Part shown: positions 10,651 through 22,100 of the stretch, one piece after another | How positions within the stretch are numbered: position 1 is the stretch's first letter | Layout: every line of letters starts with the position of its first letter | Source: Paraphysomonas bandaiensis | Taxonomy: Eukaryota; Chrysophyceae | DNA length: 64,000 nucleotides | Assembly (NCBI GenBank): GCA_965644295.1 | Contig: CBFFRP010000357.1 | Coordinates: 62,001-126,000, forward strand | Direction: 5' to 3' | Program-made: the position numbers and the translations under genes | The notes under the pieces: generated by a model | The model's database searches: none | Told to the model about the DNA's origin: nothing | What the model saw: the letters and a program-made list of their open reading frames with translations, nothing else

Positions 10651-11609
10651 GACAGCTTCTTACGCAAATGTAATTGTGTGTTTTGCGCAAAAACTTCGCT
10701 GCGTGTTCAATCAGTAGGTGTGGCGTAGTAATATTAGATTTGAGTTTAATCAGAGAAGTATTTCCATTGAATAATAATTGTTTATTGCTAGTACAGAAGT
10801 TTGTACAGAAGGAGACAGGTCTTCTGGTATGCTTTGTACTTTATACTTTATACATCTCAATAATACTTAGAAATTATATAGATGTGCAAAATATAAAAGT
10901 AGGTGATAGGTGAACATTGTTTTCCTTAAGATACACAATTCACGAAAGTATTCAGCATGATAAGCTACTAGAATCTAAAATATTAATTATAGACAGGATA
11001 TATTAAGTGTTAGGTCACTAGGATTGTACTATCTTCAGCAGTACAATAACCCGAAACACACAGCAAAAACGTGAAGTGGGTAGAGGATAACGTAGTCACG
11101 CCGCTAGATCTCCCTTCTCAATCTCCCGATTAGAATCTTATACATTCTTCTATATACCTGAGCAATGTTGCATTGGTTTGACCTCAATGATGTAATGTTT
11201 TGCTAGAAATATGCATAATTGCTTTATAAGTTCTTTACTAAAAGTTGACTAATTCAAATCATTTTTAATTTAGTCTAAACCAAGTCTATTTCAACTGCAT
11301 TGACTGGATTCAAATTAATATCCATTTCTCGCTTAACTTCATACATTGCAACTACATTGACCCTTCACATTCGAAATGTGTTCCTAATTATAATGTATGT
11401 CTTATGTTACCAGGAAGAGTTGCCCATTTAATATATTTGATATTTCCATGCTAGGATGAGAGTGTTTCACTTATCTCTAAGAGACTATTCTCCTTTGAAG
11501 CAATGGTTAAACAGGGTGGTGTTCCAGAGGCCTGGAGCACTGTAGAGCATATGATGTAGTTGACACATGCCTGTGTCAGTACACCCTCTATCACAAGCTT
11601 ATCATATCA
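10651..11609. other. Noncoding stretch with transposon relic, unit 2
   Basis: This duplicates 4368-5326, with single-base differences only. It contains the second mariner relic and otherwise nothing I recognise. Confidence 0.6.
11036..11148 (+). mobile_element. Tc1/mariner transposase relic, unit 2
   Basis: This is the same frameshifted PKHTAK...LPSQSPD fragment as at 4753-4865, copied with the unit. Confidence 0.75.
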
Positions 11610-11831
11610 TCACATCATCATAAGCTTATGATGCAGCAGAGAGACAGCACGCTTGAAGCCTGTGTGTCCTCTAGAGTATCCAAGTGGGTTTTCAATGACC
11701 TCTTCCGCTTCATTTGAAGGGTGTTCAAACCATCTTGGTGTGTCTGTGTGTCGCTTACTTATATCACTCATAGCAGTGTATGACCTTACAAAAGATACAT
11801 ACACACCAACTATCGTACCGTATCCTACCAC
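11610..11831 (-). CDS. Small orphan ORF beside CATA tract, unit 2
   Basis: This is an exact repeat of the 73-residue frame at 5327-5548. No family is recognised. Confidence 0.25.
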   Translation of the reverse strand: MVGYGTIVGVYVSFVRSYTAMSDISKRHTDTPRWFEHPSNEAEEVIENPLGYSRGHTGFKRAVSLLHHKLMMM

Positions 11832-11856
11832 TCATCAGAAAAACAATAGGGTTTTA

Positions 11857-12228
11857 TACATACATACATACATACATACATACATACATACATACATACA
11901 TACATACATACATACATACATACATACATACATACATACATACATACATACATACATACATACATACATACATACATACATACATACATACATACATACA
12001 TACATACATACATACATACATACATACATACATACATACATACATACATACATACATACATACATACATACATACATACATACATACATACATACATACA
12101 TACATACATACATACATACATACATACATACATACATACATACATACATACATACATACATACATACATACATACATACATACATACATACATACATACA
12201 TACATACATACATACATACATACATACA

Positions 12229-12256
<28 letters not shown>
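11857..12256. repeat. (CATA)n microsatellite, about 100 units
   Basis: This is the counterpart of 5573-5833. Its right side is interrupted by the transposon at 12259-14986. About 20 bp of CATA repeat resume immediately after that element (14987-15007), followed by the ERG25 copy 3 upstream sequence. Confidence 0.95.
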
Positions 12257-12263
<7 letters not shown>

Positions 12264-12285
12264 GTTACGACCCGTGAGAAAAATG

Positions 12286-12327
12286 TGCCAGTCGATGAAC
12301 TGGCAGTGCCAGTTCATCGACTTGGTG
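12286..12327. repeat. Left subterminal hairpin of the transposon
   Basis: CCAGTCGATGAACTGGCA is followed after one base by its reverse complement, with one extra T in the second arm. The hairpin starts about 24 bases inside the terminal inverted repeat. Confidence 0.9.
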
Positions 12328-12517
12328 GGTTTTTGAGTGATAGTCAAAAACTGCCAGAAAGTGAACCCGTCAGTGAAGTGGCTTATCCAGCCGTGTTTTT
12401 TTTCATTCCACCCACATACCATCGTAAGATATCGCTCGTAGTTGATGATTATCGCTCAATGCAACAGCATGATAGTAATATAAGTGCTACATATATCGTT
12501 GTATCAAACAAGAAGGA

Positions 12518-13593
12518 ATGACATCGGTGGTTAAAACTGTCTCATCAGGGAGCACTGTACGACCAGAAGTTGCATCGTCAGTAGACGACAACACTAGATC
12601 TATCACTGATTCCATTAAAATTGAAGAACACAAACGACTGTTCTATCTGAATGCACAAAACGCTTTCGCAAATTCAATTAAAATTTTCTCTCAGTCGAAA
12701 TACCTTGAGATCGTCGAGTCGATGAAATCATTTGACTCCAAGCCTCATAGGAACCGCTCCTGTCTAGACTACCGATGGCGGAGGTCATATATTCTGCTGC
12801 TGGTTCCTGATGATAAAGGTGAAAAAGTAATTTTGATCCGAAGGAAAGATCACAGCGATGAAACTCAAGTGAAGGGAATGAGACGACTTGCTTATATTGA
12901 CACTATTCGGTATTGCCATGTTGAAGAGGGAGGTCATCCTGGACCTAGGGGAACCCACGAGGCTGTTTGGACAACATTCTAGAAGAGGTTTTAGTCACCT
13001 ACCATTCTCAGAAACGTTTCTAGCCAAAATCCAAACAGAAGAGGATCTAGAAGAGCTTGTAGCTATGAATAATGTTATCGAGGGCCATGAACCAGAGAAA
13101 TGTACAGTTGTGGCTTCAGCGAATGAGTCTGTAAGCAGTGAGTGCCTCACTAGCTGAACAAGGCGAAAGGATGAAAAGATTTTCCACGTCTGGCACTCCA
13201 ACCGATGAGGCGGAACTCCTACAGGTGGGTAGTGTTGTTTTAGTCAAACCACATCAGGTGGACCGAGGACAAGTTGATGAAATTAGGTTTCCAGCTGTTG
13301 TTGTTGAGGTTACCCCCAATGAATTACTTCGTCTGTACGCTCCCGGGGGAGTTTTAAACTCGTGTTATAACCGATCAGATCTGATTCACGAGCCGAATAA
13401 GACCCCTGCTTCATACCAACGTCATCTTGGAAACTATGAGAACTGGAGAAATTCGAAGACTATATCAGAGAGAGAAGCTGCAACTATGCTTTCTCCATCC
13501 CTTGGACAGGGGTTTAGTAATTGTAGTTGCAAGGGTAAGTGCAACAGTAGTAAATGTGTGTGCAAGAAGAATGGATTGCATGAATCTTATTAG
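12518..13593 (+). pseudogene. KRBA2-like integrase, frameshifted and lacking the catalytic core
   Basis: Three overlapping frames follow one another (12518-12982, 12888-13157, 13138-13593). The first resembles the integrase N-terminus, ending near an H2C2-like region (RYCHVEEGGHPG). The last carries the C-terminal signature I know from KRBA2-type proteins: VGSVVLVKPHQVDRG, a VVVEV...GVLNSCYNRSDL segment, SEREAA...GQGF, and a cysteine cluster CSCKGKCNSSKCVCKK. The roughly 150-residue DDE core between them is not present, and two frame changes are needed. It is therefore a decayed or deleted transposase gene. The family name is by motif memory only. Confidence 0.6.
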
Positions 13594-14916
13594 CAACTAG
13601 TGATATATAAATCGCTATTTATTAACATCATCAGTACATCAGCTCTAAGTATTTTAGTAGCTATTTACCTTAATATTGTGTCCACTGTCTGCAGATGATG
13701 ATGATATACTGTCTGCAGATGATATATGTAATGAATAGAGTGTAGAAAGCCTATCACATAATAGTCATATTATTGAGTAGATCTTGATTCATATAGAGTC
13801 GATATTCATAATAATTGTACATATTCAAACATGGAATATGTACAAGCGAAAGCATATACAATAGAGAGGTCATAGTATAAAATAACCCGATAGCTGGTTA
13901 CTACAAGTAACATGAATATTATTTGCTACTAGGAGTGATATAAACTAACATCACTAGTACATCAGTTATAACTAATGTAATCAGTTGTTATCGTACAGCC
14001 TATAAGGAGTATCCGCTGTCATCATATATGTAATGAATATAGAGTATCATCTGTACAATAGTACTACATTAATTAAAAACATCAGTATATCAGTTATAAG
14101 TAATTTAGTCACTATTTACCTTGTTATCGTGTCCACTGTATGGGGAAGTGGACCAACTAATGTCCCCCAGGGACACAGCACTCTGCAGTTGATGTAACGC
14201 ACATACTGGAAGAATTCCTCACCACGGGTTAATGGCACCGTCGAAGATTCGATGCGAACTTACTCACAGACATTGGTCCAAAGCTAGGAGATATTACAGA
14301 CCCCAACCACCAATGGGACCTACATCAATACATCCTCAGGCGAGACAGCACGTACGCTACACAAACGCAGCGAGACCCGCAGTATTGGACCCGCAGTGGA
14401 ACGAGGCTCCCACACAAACTCCATCCAATCCGCACCCATGACTCCCCTAGCACTACATCACTTTCCCAGACCGCATACGCGAAACGGTATACGTCTGGAA
14501 CAAATCCTATGCAATGGGAAGAAATCGAGTCAAAAGCAAAACCGGGAATGACCAGACAACAGCTGCCGCATGCATAGACTGTAGAATCACCAACCAGAGA
14601 ATATGACAAACCAAGTTAGTAAGACTATAGATATATACATAGCTTCTAGTCACAACCGTTCCCATGTAAAAATAAGATATTCTTATGTCTTATCCATGCT
14701 CTCATGAAGAAGGAAGTAGCACTGAAGGGGGATACAGATATCTATCTTGATACTGAAGGCTGGTAGGCTGGAATAGCATCTTGTGGGCTAATAATCAGGA
14801 GCTCTTATGATTCTAGTTATGAGATGCTGTCTGCTGATATCATACGCTGGGAATCCGAGTGGACCTCCTGTATACTTGACTGTATTTCCCGTATATCGTT
14901 TCCTTTCAACATCATC
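13594..14916. other. Noncoding 3' part of the transposon
   Basis: The first part (13620-14140) holds three imperfect copies of a block containing ACATCAGTACATCAG and GTGTCCACTGT, at about 13623, 13945 and 14073. The second part (14140-14640) is unusually C-rich on the + strand and contains short open frames, including one of about 100 residues near 14250-14576 that I do not recognise. Its end (about 14620-14690) resembles the end of a C-rich segment at 58160-58230. No confident gene. Confidence 0.5.
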
Positions 14917-14960
14917 AAACCAGTCGATGAACTGGCACCTGCCAGTTCATCGACTGGTTT
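14917..14960. repeat. Right subterminal hairpin of the transposon
   Basis: This is a perfect 21-bp stem with a two-base loop, containing CCAGTCGATGAACTGGCA and its complement. It mirrors the left hairpin at 12286-12327. Confidence 0.95.
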
Positions 14961-15042
14961 ATTTTTCTCACGGGTCGTAACATATACATACATACATACA
15001 TACATACAGTACATATGATATGGATATGTATGTATAGCACTC

Positions 15043-15969
15043 ATGGTTGTTCATATTATATCTACAATGTCGGCATCTCTCTATCAAACTATATATACAT
15101 CTTTCCAATCAAATCCTCAACTCTTCTTCACTCTTTGTGTATGTGTCAGTCACACTCTGCCTGTATTACTGCATCAGTTGTTCCTCTCGTTCATAAGATA
15201 CTTCCATCTGTTCAATGAGTGTGCTATCCAGCCAGGAAAGAGTCCTTCATATGCATTAGTCTCTCAATGTATAATCAATTCTATTTTAAATCATTTTATT
15301 GTCATTCCAATCTTCATATGGCTGACATATCCGTTACTGTCTGATGTCCTTCTCATGTCACCAGAAACACTCCCGAATACATCAACAATCATATGGCACT
15401 TAATAGTTTGTATGCTACTGGAAGATTTCACGTTTTATTGGTCTCATAGGACACTGCACCATCCACTTCTATATAAGAGAATCCATAAGAAGGTACTCCG
15501 CAGTTGCCGTTCAGGGCGAATGTCTTGTATCTTGTATCGATATTGCAAGTCATCTTCATTACCTATTATACGCATTTTATACGTATTTACCTGACAGCTC
15601 TATTTGTAGCACCACGAGTTTAAAGTCTTGCATGGTGTGAGTTTGGCGGCAGAATACACCCACCCAATAGAGAGTCTACTCGGAAATATAATCCCTGTAT
15701 TGGCAGGTCCACTGCTGCTGGGAAGCCATCTGTATACATTTTCCTTGTGGCTTTTCTTGAGGATGTGGAAAGCATGTGACGCACACTGTGGTTATGCATT
15801 TAAGTGGTCACCTTTCGGCTTGTGCTTTCCTCTAAATGCTGCAGTTCGACATGATTTTCATCACGAAACTGGGCTGGGGTCATATGGGTCTTTTTTCATT
15901 TTTTGGGACACACTATGTGGGACTGATGCTGATTATTTACAGAGACAAGCAAAGATTAAAGCTTCATGA
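15043..15969 (+). CDS. ERG25: Sterol C4-methyl oxidase, copy 3
   Basis: The exons are 15043-15492 and 15610-15969, giving 269 residues identical in plan to copy 2, with all three histidine boxes (HRTLHH, HKKHHEF, HDFHHE). This copy lies next to the complete NT-C2 gene and lacks the downstream hAT insertion, so it may represent the ancestral arrangement. Its upstream CATA tract has been split by the integrase-type transposon, whose right end is only about 55 bp from the start codon. Its promoter may therefore differ from that of copy 2. Confidence 0.92.
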
Positions 15970-16561
15970 TTTATGCAGTATGCCACAAAAATAAATCTGT
16001 ATTCCTGAATTGAAAGAGCAGACGGTAAATATACAAAATTACCTAATGTAAATTGAGTAACAACAGAAATATGGTCGGTATAAATATAAGAAGCACTGCT
16101 CTATTGATATGTTATTTACGATATTTTGATTTTTTCCATGTATGCAGTGGAGTTTCTAGCAGGTAACTTCACATTAGCGATTAGCGCAAGTAATAGTACT
16201 AATTTGCAATGTTGAGTACTTATCGAAAGCTTAGAACAGTATGGCTTGTAGCTTGTAGTAATGCAATACACTTTACAAAATTCAAGTAGTCGTTTCTATT
16301 CCATAACTATTGTTATTATTGAAAAAGGTGAGTTTCGTTTCATGTTGTCACATTTCTTTTTCGTTAGAATGTCACCAGTCTCCAGTACAAATTTTTAGTA
16401 CTGGTATGAAGTATTCGATCACTCTAAAAGTCAAATAACATTTTCCTAGCTAAAAATAACATTGTTCTATATACGCGATCTGGATTTTTGTCCTGCACCA
16501 TTACTTTGGCCATCACATTCACGATGACATCTAAAACACGAGGTTACATAAAAAATACTCT
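15970..16561. other. Spacer between ERG25 copy 3 and the NT-C2 gene, with empty hAT site
   Basis: This noncoding spacer is shared with units 1 and 2. At about 16418-16429 it reads ...CACTCTAAAAGTC..., which is the hAT target with a single CTCTAAAA, i.e. the unoccupied site. Nothing else is recognised. Confidence 0.85.
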
Positions 16562-18264
16562 CTAGTTCAACCATTTTGGTTTCGACTGGTCAGGGGATCT
16601 CTTTTTAACTTTTTGTTGCATTGCAGCTCCTGACTTAAAGCAGGATTTTGAACCGTTCGTTCTACTGTTTGGAACAGCAAAATTGTTGCTCGCTGGTAAT
16701 GTAGCGGCACTTGTCTTGCCACTTGCTGACCTATCCACTGATCTATCCAATGACACGTCAGCGGGGCCATCAATTGCATTCTCAGAGGACGGAAGCTCAG
16801 CCAAAACCTTTTCTGAAGTATCTGTAGATAACTTTGGCGTATGATTCATCAAAAGAACATTCACAGCATTGTCCATGCCAACATCCTCAGTATCTCCCGG
16901 TGCCAAGCCCTCCTCATCATGTGGGAGAGGATCAGCCGAACCCATGCGCACGAAGTTGCTCCCACCTCGCTGACTATCAAACAGTGCACAGAGTGATGCT
17001 AAGCAACCGCGCCGTTGGCGCTGGTCTGCTTCCTCAGCCTCCTCCCGCTGATTCTGTTGAGTACGCTCTAGACGTGCTTGCAAAGCGAGGACTTGATTTT
17101 TCTCCATCTGTAACGCAGCTGCCAGCGTCGCACATTTAGATTCCGAGCTACACAGATCTGATTTCGCCGACTCCAGCTGCTGCCTGAGAACTAAATTCTC
17201 CTCCTCCAACACCCGGACGTCGTCATTTTCCCGCTCATAGCATGCTGTGAGTTTTTCCTCTGTTGAAATAATATATCATTGTCGAATACCAAAGAGATTT
17301 CTGTAAACGAGATACCCACCTTCCCCTATTGCTGGTACCAGTGGTTTCGCTTTTTCTCGACCCCCTGTCTGAAACTTGATACTACTGCTACTGCTTGAGG
17401 AAGAAAGCGAACGATCTCGTTGTGCCTGCTCTTGCTCTAAGTCATCCTGCCGTCATTATATCAGACGACTAGTCATAGGACAGGCTGAAAAATTAAGCTC
17501 GCATATACGACAGGCATAGCACACAACATACCACAAGGCCTTCTGTATAGTACGTGACGCTCTCTCCCATCTCTGAGTCTGATGCAATGCTTGCACAATC
17601 ATCAGCAGTGCCCTGGAGCAAACAGAGTCATTGCTATATATTATATATTCTGTACTCTCTTGTGCACTATACTTACTACACTAAATATTATAACTCACAT
17701 TATTTTCCAGTTGCCGTGCGGATATAGTTACATCAAGCACCACACCCTTGTCGACGCATTTGGTAAGCGGAAGCAGCTCGTTAGTTTCACCGTACAGCTG
17801 TGCGTAAGTGTGCAGAGGCAACACGGCTATCCCTAGCACCTTGTATGTCGTGTCTGCGCTGCATTTTTCCCTCACCACTAACCGGCCTGCCTTCTCCTAC
17901 ATTTATATAATGGTTACATAAGCTGATATATATATGAGAGAGCTCACCAGAAAGTTATCACTGCTATCCTGATATAACGTGGCCACCACTGAAAGAGTTT
18001 GTTCGAAAGACGCTTCACTAGTACCATTTGGTAAACTCTGAAGATCTGCATCTCCAGTGGACTCAATCTTTCTTCCTCTCTCAAAACATACACTTAATCT
18101 AGCTCCAGGAGCCACACAATGACTGTACTGTGCAGTGATCTTATGAACTATAATACCGTTACATCATCATTAGCATCATGCATCTCATTACCATGTATGC
18201 GATATATGATCTTAACGGATTTAGTTCCTCGTCTTTTATTAAGCTTAGCAACTTTTTTCAACAT
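16562..18264 (-). CDS. NT-C2 domain and coiled-coil protein (EEIG1/EHBP1-like)
   Basis: Six exons (18264-18192, 18147-17948, 17896-17699, 17612-17532, 17446-17320, 17259-16562) join in phase to give 458 residues. The first about 155 residues look like an N-terminal C2 domain of the EEIG1/EHBP1 type: KSVKIIYRIH...VCFERGRK, a KAGRLVVREK strand, KVLGIAVLPLHTYA and a cysteine-containing LTKC strand. An acidic/serine linker follows, then a coiled coil of about 70 residues (EEENLVLRQQLESAKSD and on) and a polar tail. NT-C2 proteins usually bind membranes and link them to the cytoskeleton or trafficking machinery; that role here is inference. Its 3' end alone is duplicated in units 1 and 2. The ATG chosen (18264) opens the first C2 strand. 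Confidence 0.75.
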
Positions 18265-19160
18265 GTTAATAGTGTTATGTGTGTATGTATGTATGTATGT
18301 ATGTATGTATGTATATGTGCAGGGGCTCGACGATATGTATGTATATGTATGGCTGTAGCTGCTGATGATGATGATAATAAGAGGGGGAGAGAGATCAATA
18401 GATGATCAGATGATCAGGTAGTTGATGTCAATTGCATTAGATGAAGATGGTTGAAAGTGTAAGGGGCTTTATGGGGGATATTTGCAGGCTCTGTGTATCT
18501 TAAACACACATACAGCAGTACATACTCATACACAGCTATATCCCCACCAGACAGGTACATGTACCTCCACATGTAACATATCTATCCTCTATACAGCAGT
18601 ACATCATCTACATATACTGCATACTGCTGTACGTTTCCAGCAATATACTGCATTTACACAAGTACGAATACAGCAGTACAGGTATGTCCAGCTGTAATAC
18701 ACCACTACACAACACCTCTCCACACGTACGTATACAGTCGTACATGTATACTACTCTACAAGTACACGACAATGTTGTATGTGGTCATATCTAGATATGG
18801 TGGACATGGATATGAGAGAAGAGAGCGCAGTATACGGTATAGCAGTACATACATACTGCTGTACTGCTGTGTACAGTCCACAGCCTGAAGATCATCACTA
18901 TGAGTGGCCACTAGTATCATACTAGTGGTATCATGTATCATCCTACATCCACAATAGTGTATCATACAAGTGACATCAACTCTTTATAACTCCATTGTAT
19001 GGGATAACATTATCATTATCCAGGCAGAGAACCCATTGAATGTTACCCCATATAATAGACATACATGTTTGCTGGTTAGATTATATATATATAAGGCCCT
19101 CCCATACACCTCCTTCTCTTCTCTCTTATATATGTTTCTGTATATGTTTATGTATATGTT
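18265..19160. other. Intergenic region with dispersed CAGCAGTACA-type repeat
   Basis: A short (GTAT)n run lies at 18280-18312. From about 18482 to 18900 the DNA is rich in TACAGCAGTACA and its complement, and contains a block (about 18600-18800) that recurs downstream of the next gene at about 25262-25540. No coding frame is convincing. TATA-like sequences precede the gene start at 19161. Confidence 0.6.
18482..18800. repeat. Dispersed repeat, upstream copy
   Basis: This shares ordered blocks with 25262-25540: ACATATACTGCATACT, ACACAAGTACGAATACAGCA, ACACCTCTCCACACGTA, ACATGTATACTACTCTACAA and GACAATGT.G.ATGTGGTCA. The order and orientation are the same, with small indels between blocks. Confidence 0.75.
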
Positions 19161-22100
19161 ATGAATCTTTTCATTCGCTGTGTATATCTGTGTACCAGTT
19201 TACTTATTTTTCTATTGATAACACTCACAGTTGCCACACAAGAGGAAGCGCTGTGTGATTTTATTGAGGCAACTAATGTTACCTCCAAACGGTCTGAGTG
19301 GACTTGTGCGGATGTGGGAAATAAATGCACTTTTAGTGGAGTTACCTGTACAGGATCAGATATAACCAGAATATTCGTATATGATGATGGGATATCAGGA
19401 TCTCTCCCCTCATCTATCGGTGATATGACTTCGTTGACTTATTTGGAAATTGGTCGCAACTCTCTCGTCGGCACTCTCCCCTCATCACTGGGTCAGCTGA
19501 CTTCTCTTGTTGATCTCAGTATATCTTACAATTCCTTAACGGGCACTGTCCCCTCATCATTGGGCCAACTGACTTCTCTTAGTTATCTCTTTCTACATGG
19601 CAATTCATTTACGGGTACTGTCCCCTCATCATTGGGTCAGCTGACTTCTTTTAGCTTTCTCTATCTACATGAGAATTCCTTTACGGGTCCTCTACCCGAC
19701 TCTTTTTCCAGTCTATCTAAATTACAACGTCTAAGGGGTGAGGACAATATGTTCACAGGTGTCTACCCTTCCGAGCTATGTACAATGACGAAATTAACAA
19801 CATTCTACCTCACACAAAACACTTACCATGAATGCTTCAGGCCCACATCTGCACCAACTTCTTTCCCTTCAGTACAGCCATCTGGCCCTACAGGACAGCC
19901 ATCTAGTGAACCAACTGGACATCCATCTAGTCAACCTACAGGACATCCATCTGGTCAACCAACAGGACAACCATCTGGTGAACCTACAGGACAGCCATCT
20001 AGTGAACCAACTGGACAGCCATCTTGTCAACCAACAGGACAACCATCTGGTGAACCTACAGGACAGCCATCTAGTGAACCAACTGGACAACCATCTTGTC
20101 AACCTACAGGACAGCCATCTAGTGAACCAACTGGACAGCCATCTTGTCAACCAACAGGACAACCATCTGGTGAACCTACAGGACAGCCATCTAGTGAACC
20201 AACGGGACAGCCATCTTGTCAACCTACACGACATCCATCTAGTGAACCAACTGGACAGCCATCTTGTCAACCTACACGACATCCATCTGGTGAGCCAACA
20301 GGACAACCATCTGGTGAACCTACAGGTCCGCCATCTAGTGAACCAACTGGTCAGCCATTTGGGATCCCAACAGGACAACCATCTGGTGAACCTACAGGTC
20401 AGCCGTCTAGTGAACCAACTGGACAGCCTTCTCTGATCCCAACAGGACAACCATCTAGTGAACCTACAGGACAGCCATCTAGTGAACCTACAGGACAGCC
20501 ATCTAGTCAACCAACAGGACATCCATCGGGCCTTACAGGGCTACCGACAATTAGCCTGGAAGAGTCAGCACTGTGTGATTTTATTGAGGCGACTAATGTT
20601 ACCTCCAAACGGTCTGAATGGACTTGTGCGGATGTGGGAAATAAATGCACTTTTAGTGGAGTTACCTGTACAGGATCAGATATAACCAGAATATTCGTAT
20701 ATGATGATGGGATATCAGGATCTCTCCCCTCATCTATCGGTGATATGACTTCGTTGACTTATTTGGAAATTGGTCGCAACTCTCTCGTCGGCACTCTCCC
20801 CTCATCACTGGGTCAGCTGACTTCTCTTGTTGATCTCAGTATATCTTACAATTCCTTAACGGGCACTGTCCCCTCATCATTGGGCCAACTGACTTCTCTT
20901 AGTTATCTCTTTCTACATGGCAATTCATTTACGGGTACTGTCCCCTCATCATTGGGTCAGCTGACTTCTTTTAGCTTTCTCTATCTACATGAGAATTCCT
21001 TTACGGGTCCTCTACCCGACTCTTTTTCCAGTCTATCTAAATTACAACGTCTAAGGGGTGAGGACAATATGTTCACAGGTGTCTACCCTTCCGAGCTATG
21101 TACAATGACGAAATTAACAACATTCTACCTCACACAAAACACTTACCATGAATGCTTGAGGCCCACATCTGCACCAACTTCTTTCCCTTCAGTACAGCCA
21201 TCTGGCCCTACAGGACAGCCATCTAGTGAACCAACTGGACATCCATCTAGTCAACCTACAGGACATCCATCTGGTCAACCAACAGGAAAACCATCTGGTG
21301 AAATAACTGGACAACCTTCTGGTGAACCTACAGGACTATCATCAAGTCAACCTACCGGACAACCATCTGGTCAACCAACTGGACAGCCTTCTCTGATCCC
21401 AACAGGACAACCATCTGGTGAACCAACAGGACAGCCATCTAGTCAACCTACAGGACATCCATCTGGTCAATCAACAGGACATCCATCTGGTCAACCAACA
21501 GGACAACCATCTGGTGAACCAACTGGACAACCTTCTGGTGAACCTACAGGACTATCATCTGGTGAACCTACACGACAACCATCTGGTGAGCCAACAGGAC
21601 AACCATCTGCTGAACCAACAGGACAACCATCTGGTGAACCTACAGGACAGCCATCTGGTGAACCAACTGGACAACCTTCTGGTGAACCTACAGGACTATC
21701 ATCTGGTGAACCTACACGACATCCATCTGGTGAGCCAACAGGACAACCATCTGCTGAACCAACAGGACAACCATCTGGTGAACCTACAGGACAGCCATCT
21801 AGTGAACCAACTGGACAACCTTCTGGTGAACCTACAGGACTATCATCAAGTCAACTTACAGGACAGCCATCTCGGATTCCCACAAGACAGCCTTCTGCTG
21901 AACCAACAGGACAACCATCTGGTGAACCTATAGGACTATCATCTAGTGAACCAACTGGACAGCCATCTCGGTTTCCCACAAGACAGCCTTCTGCTGAACC
22001 AACAGGACAACCATCTGGTGAACCTACAGGACAGCCATCTAGTGAACCAACTGGACAGCCATCTGGGATCCCTACGGGACAGGAGTTCGATACACCTGAG

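Larger units (their letters stand above)
12259..14986 (+). mobile_element. Integrase-type DNA transposon (KRBA2/Ginger-like) with terminal and subterminal inverted repeats
   Basis: The ends are inverted copies of TATATGTTACGACCCGTGAG. Just inside each end lies a strong hairpin built from CCAGTCGATGAACTGGCA and its complement: left 12288-12327, right 14917-14960. The element sits within a CATA tract, so the target duplication cannot be read unambiguously. It encodes remnants of an integrase whose C-terminus resembles the KRBA2 family (12518-13593) with the DDE core missing. The 3' 1.3 kb is mostly noncoding. It is probably a non-autonomous deletion derivative. Confidence 0.85.

Noticed and set aside
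19828-20522. Overlapping frames on both strands inside the PTGQPS array
   Set aside because: They are phase shadows of the 24-bp repeat; the frame carrying signal peptide, LRRs and membrane part is the real one.
20000-22080. Regular short repeats that might suggest a CRISPR-like array
   Set aside because: The repeats are in-frame coding units of 8 residues without unique spacers, in a eukaryotic gene.
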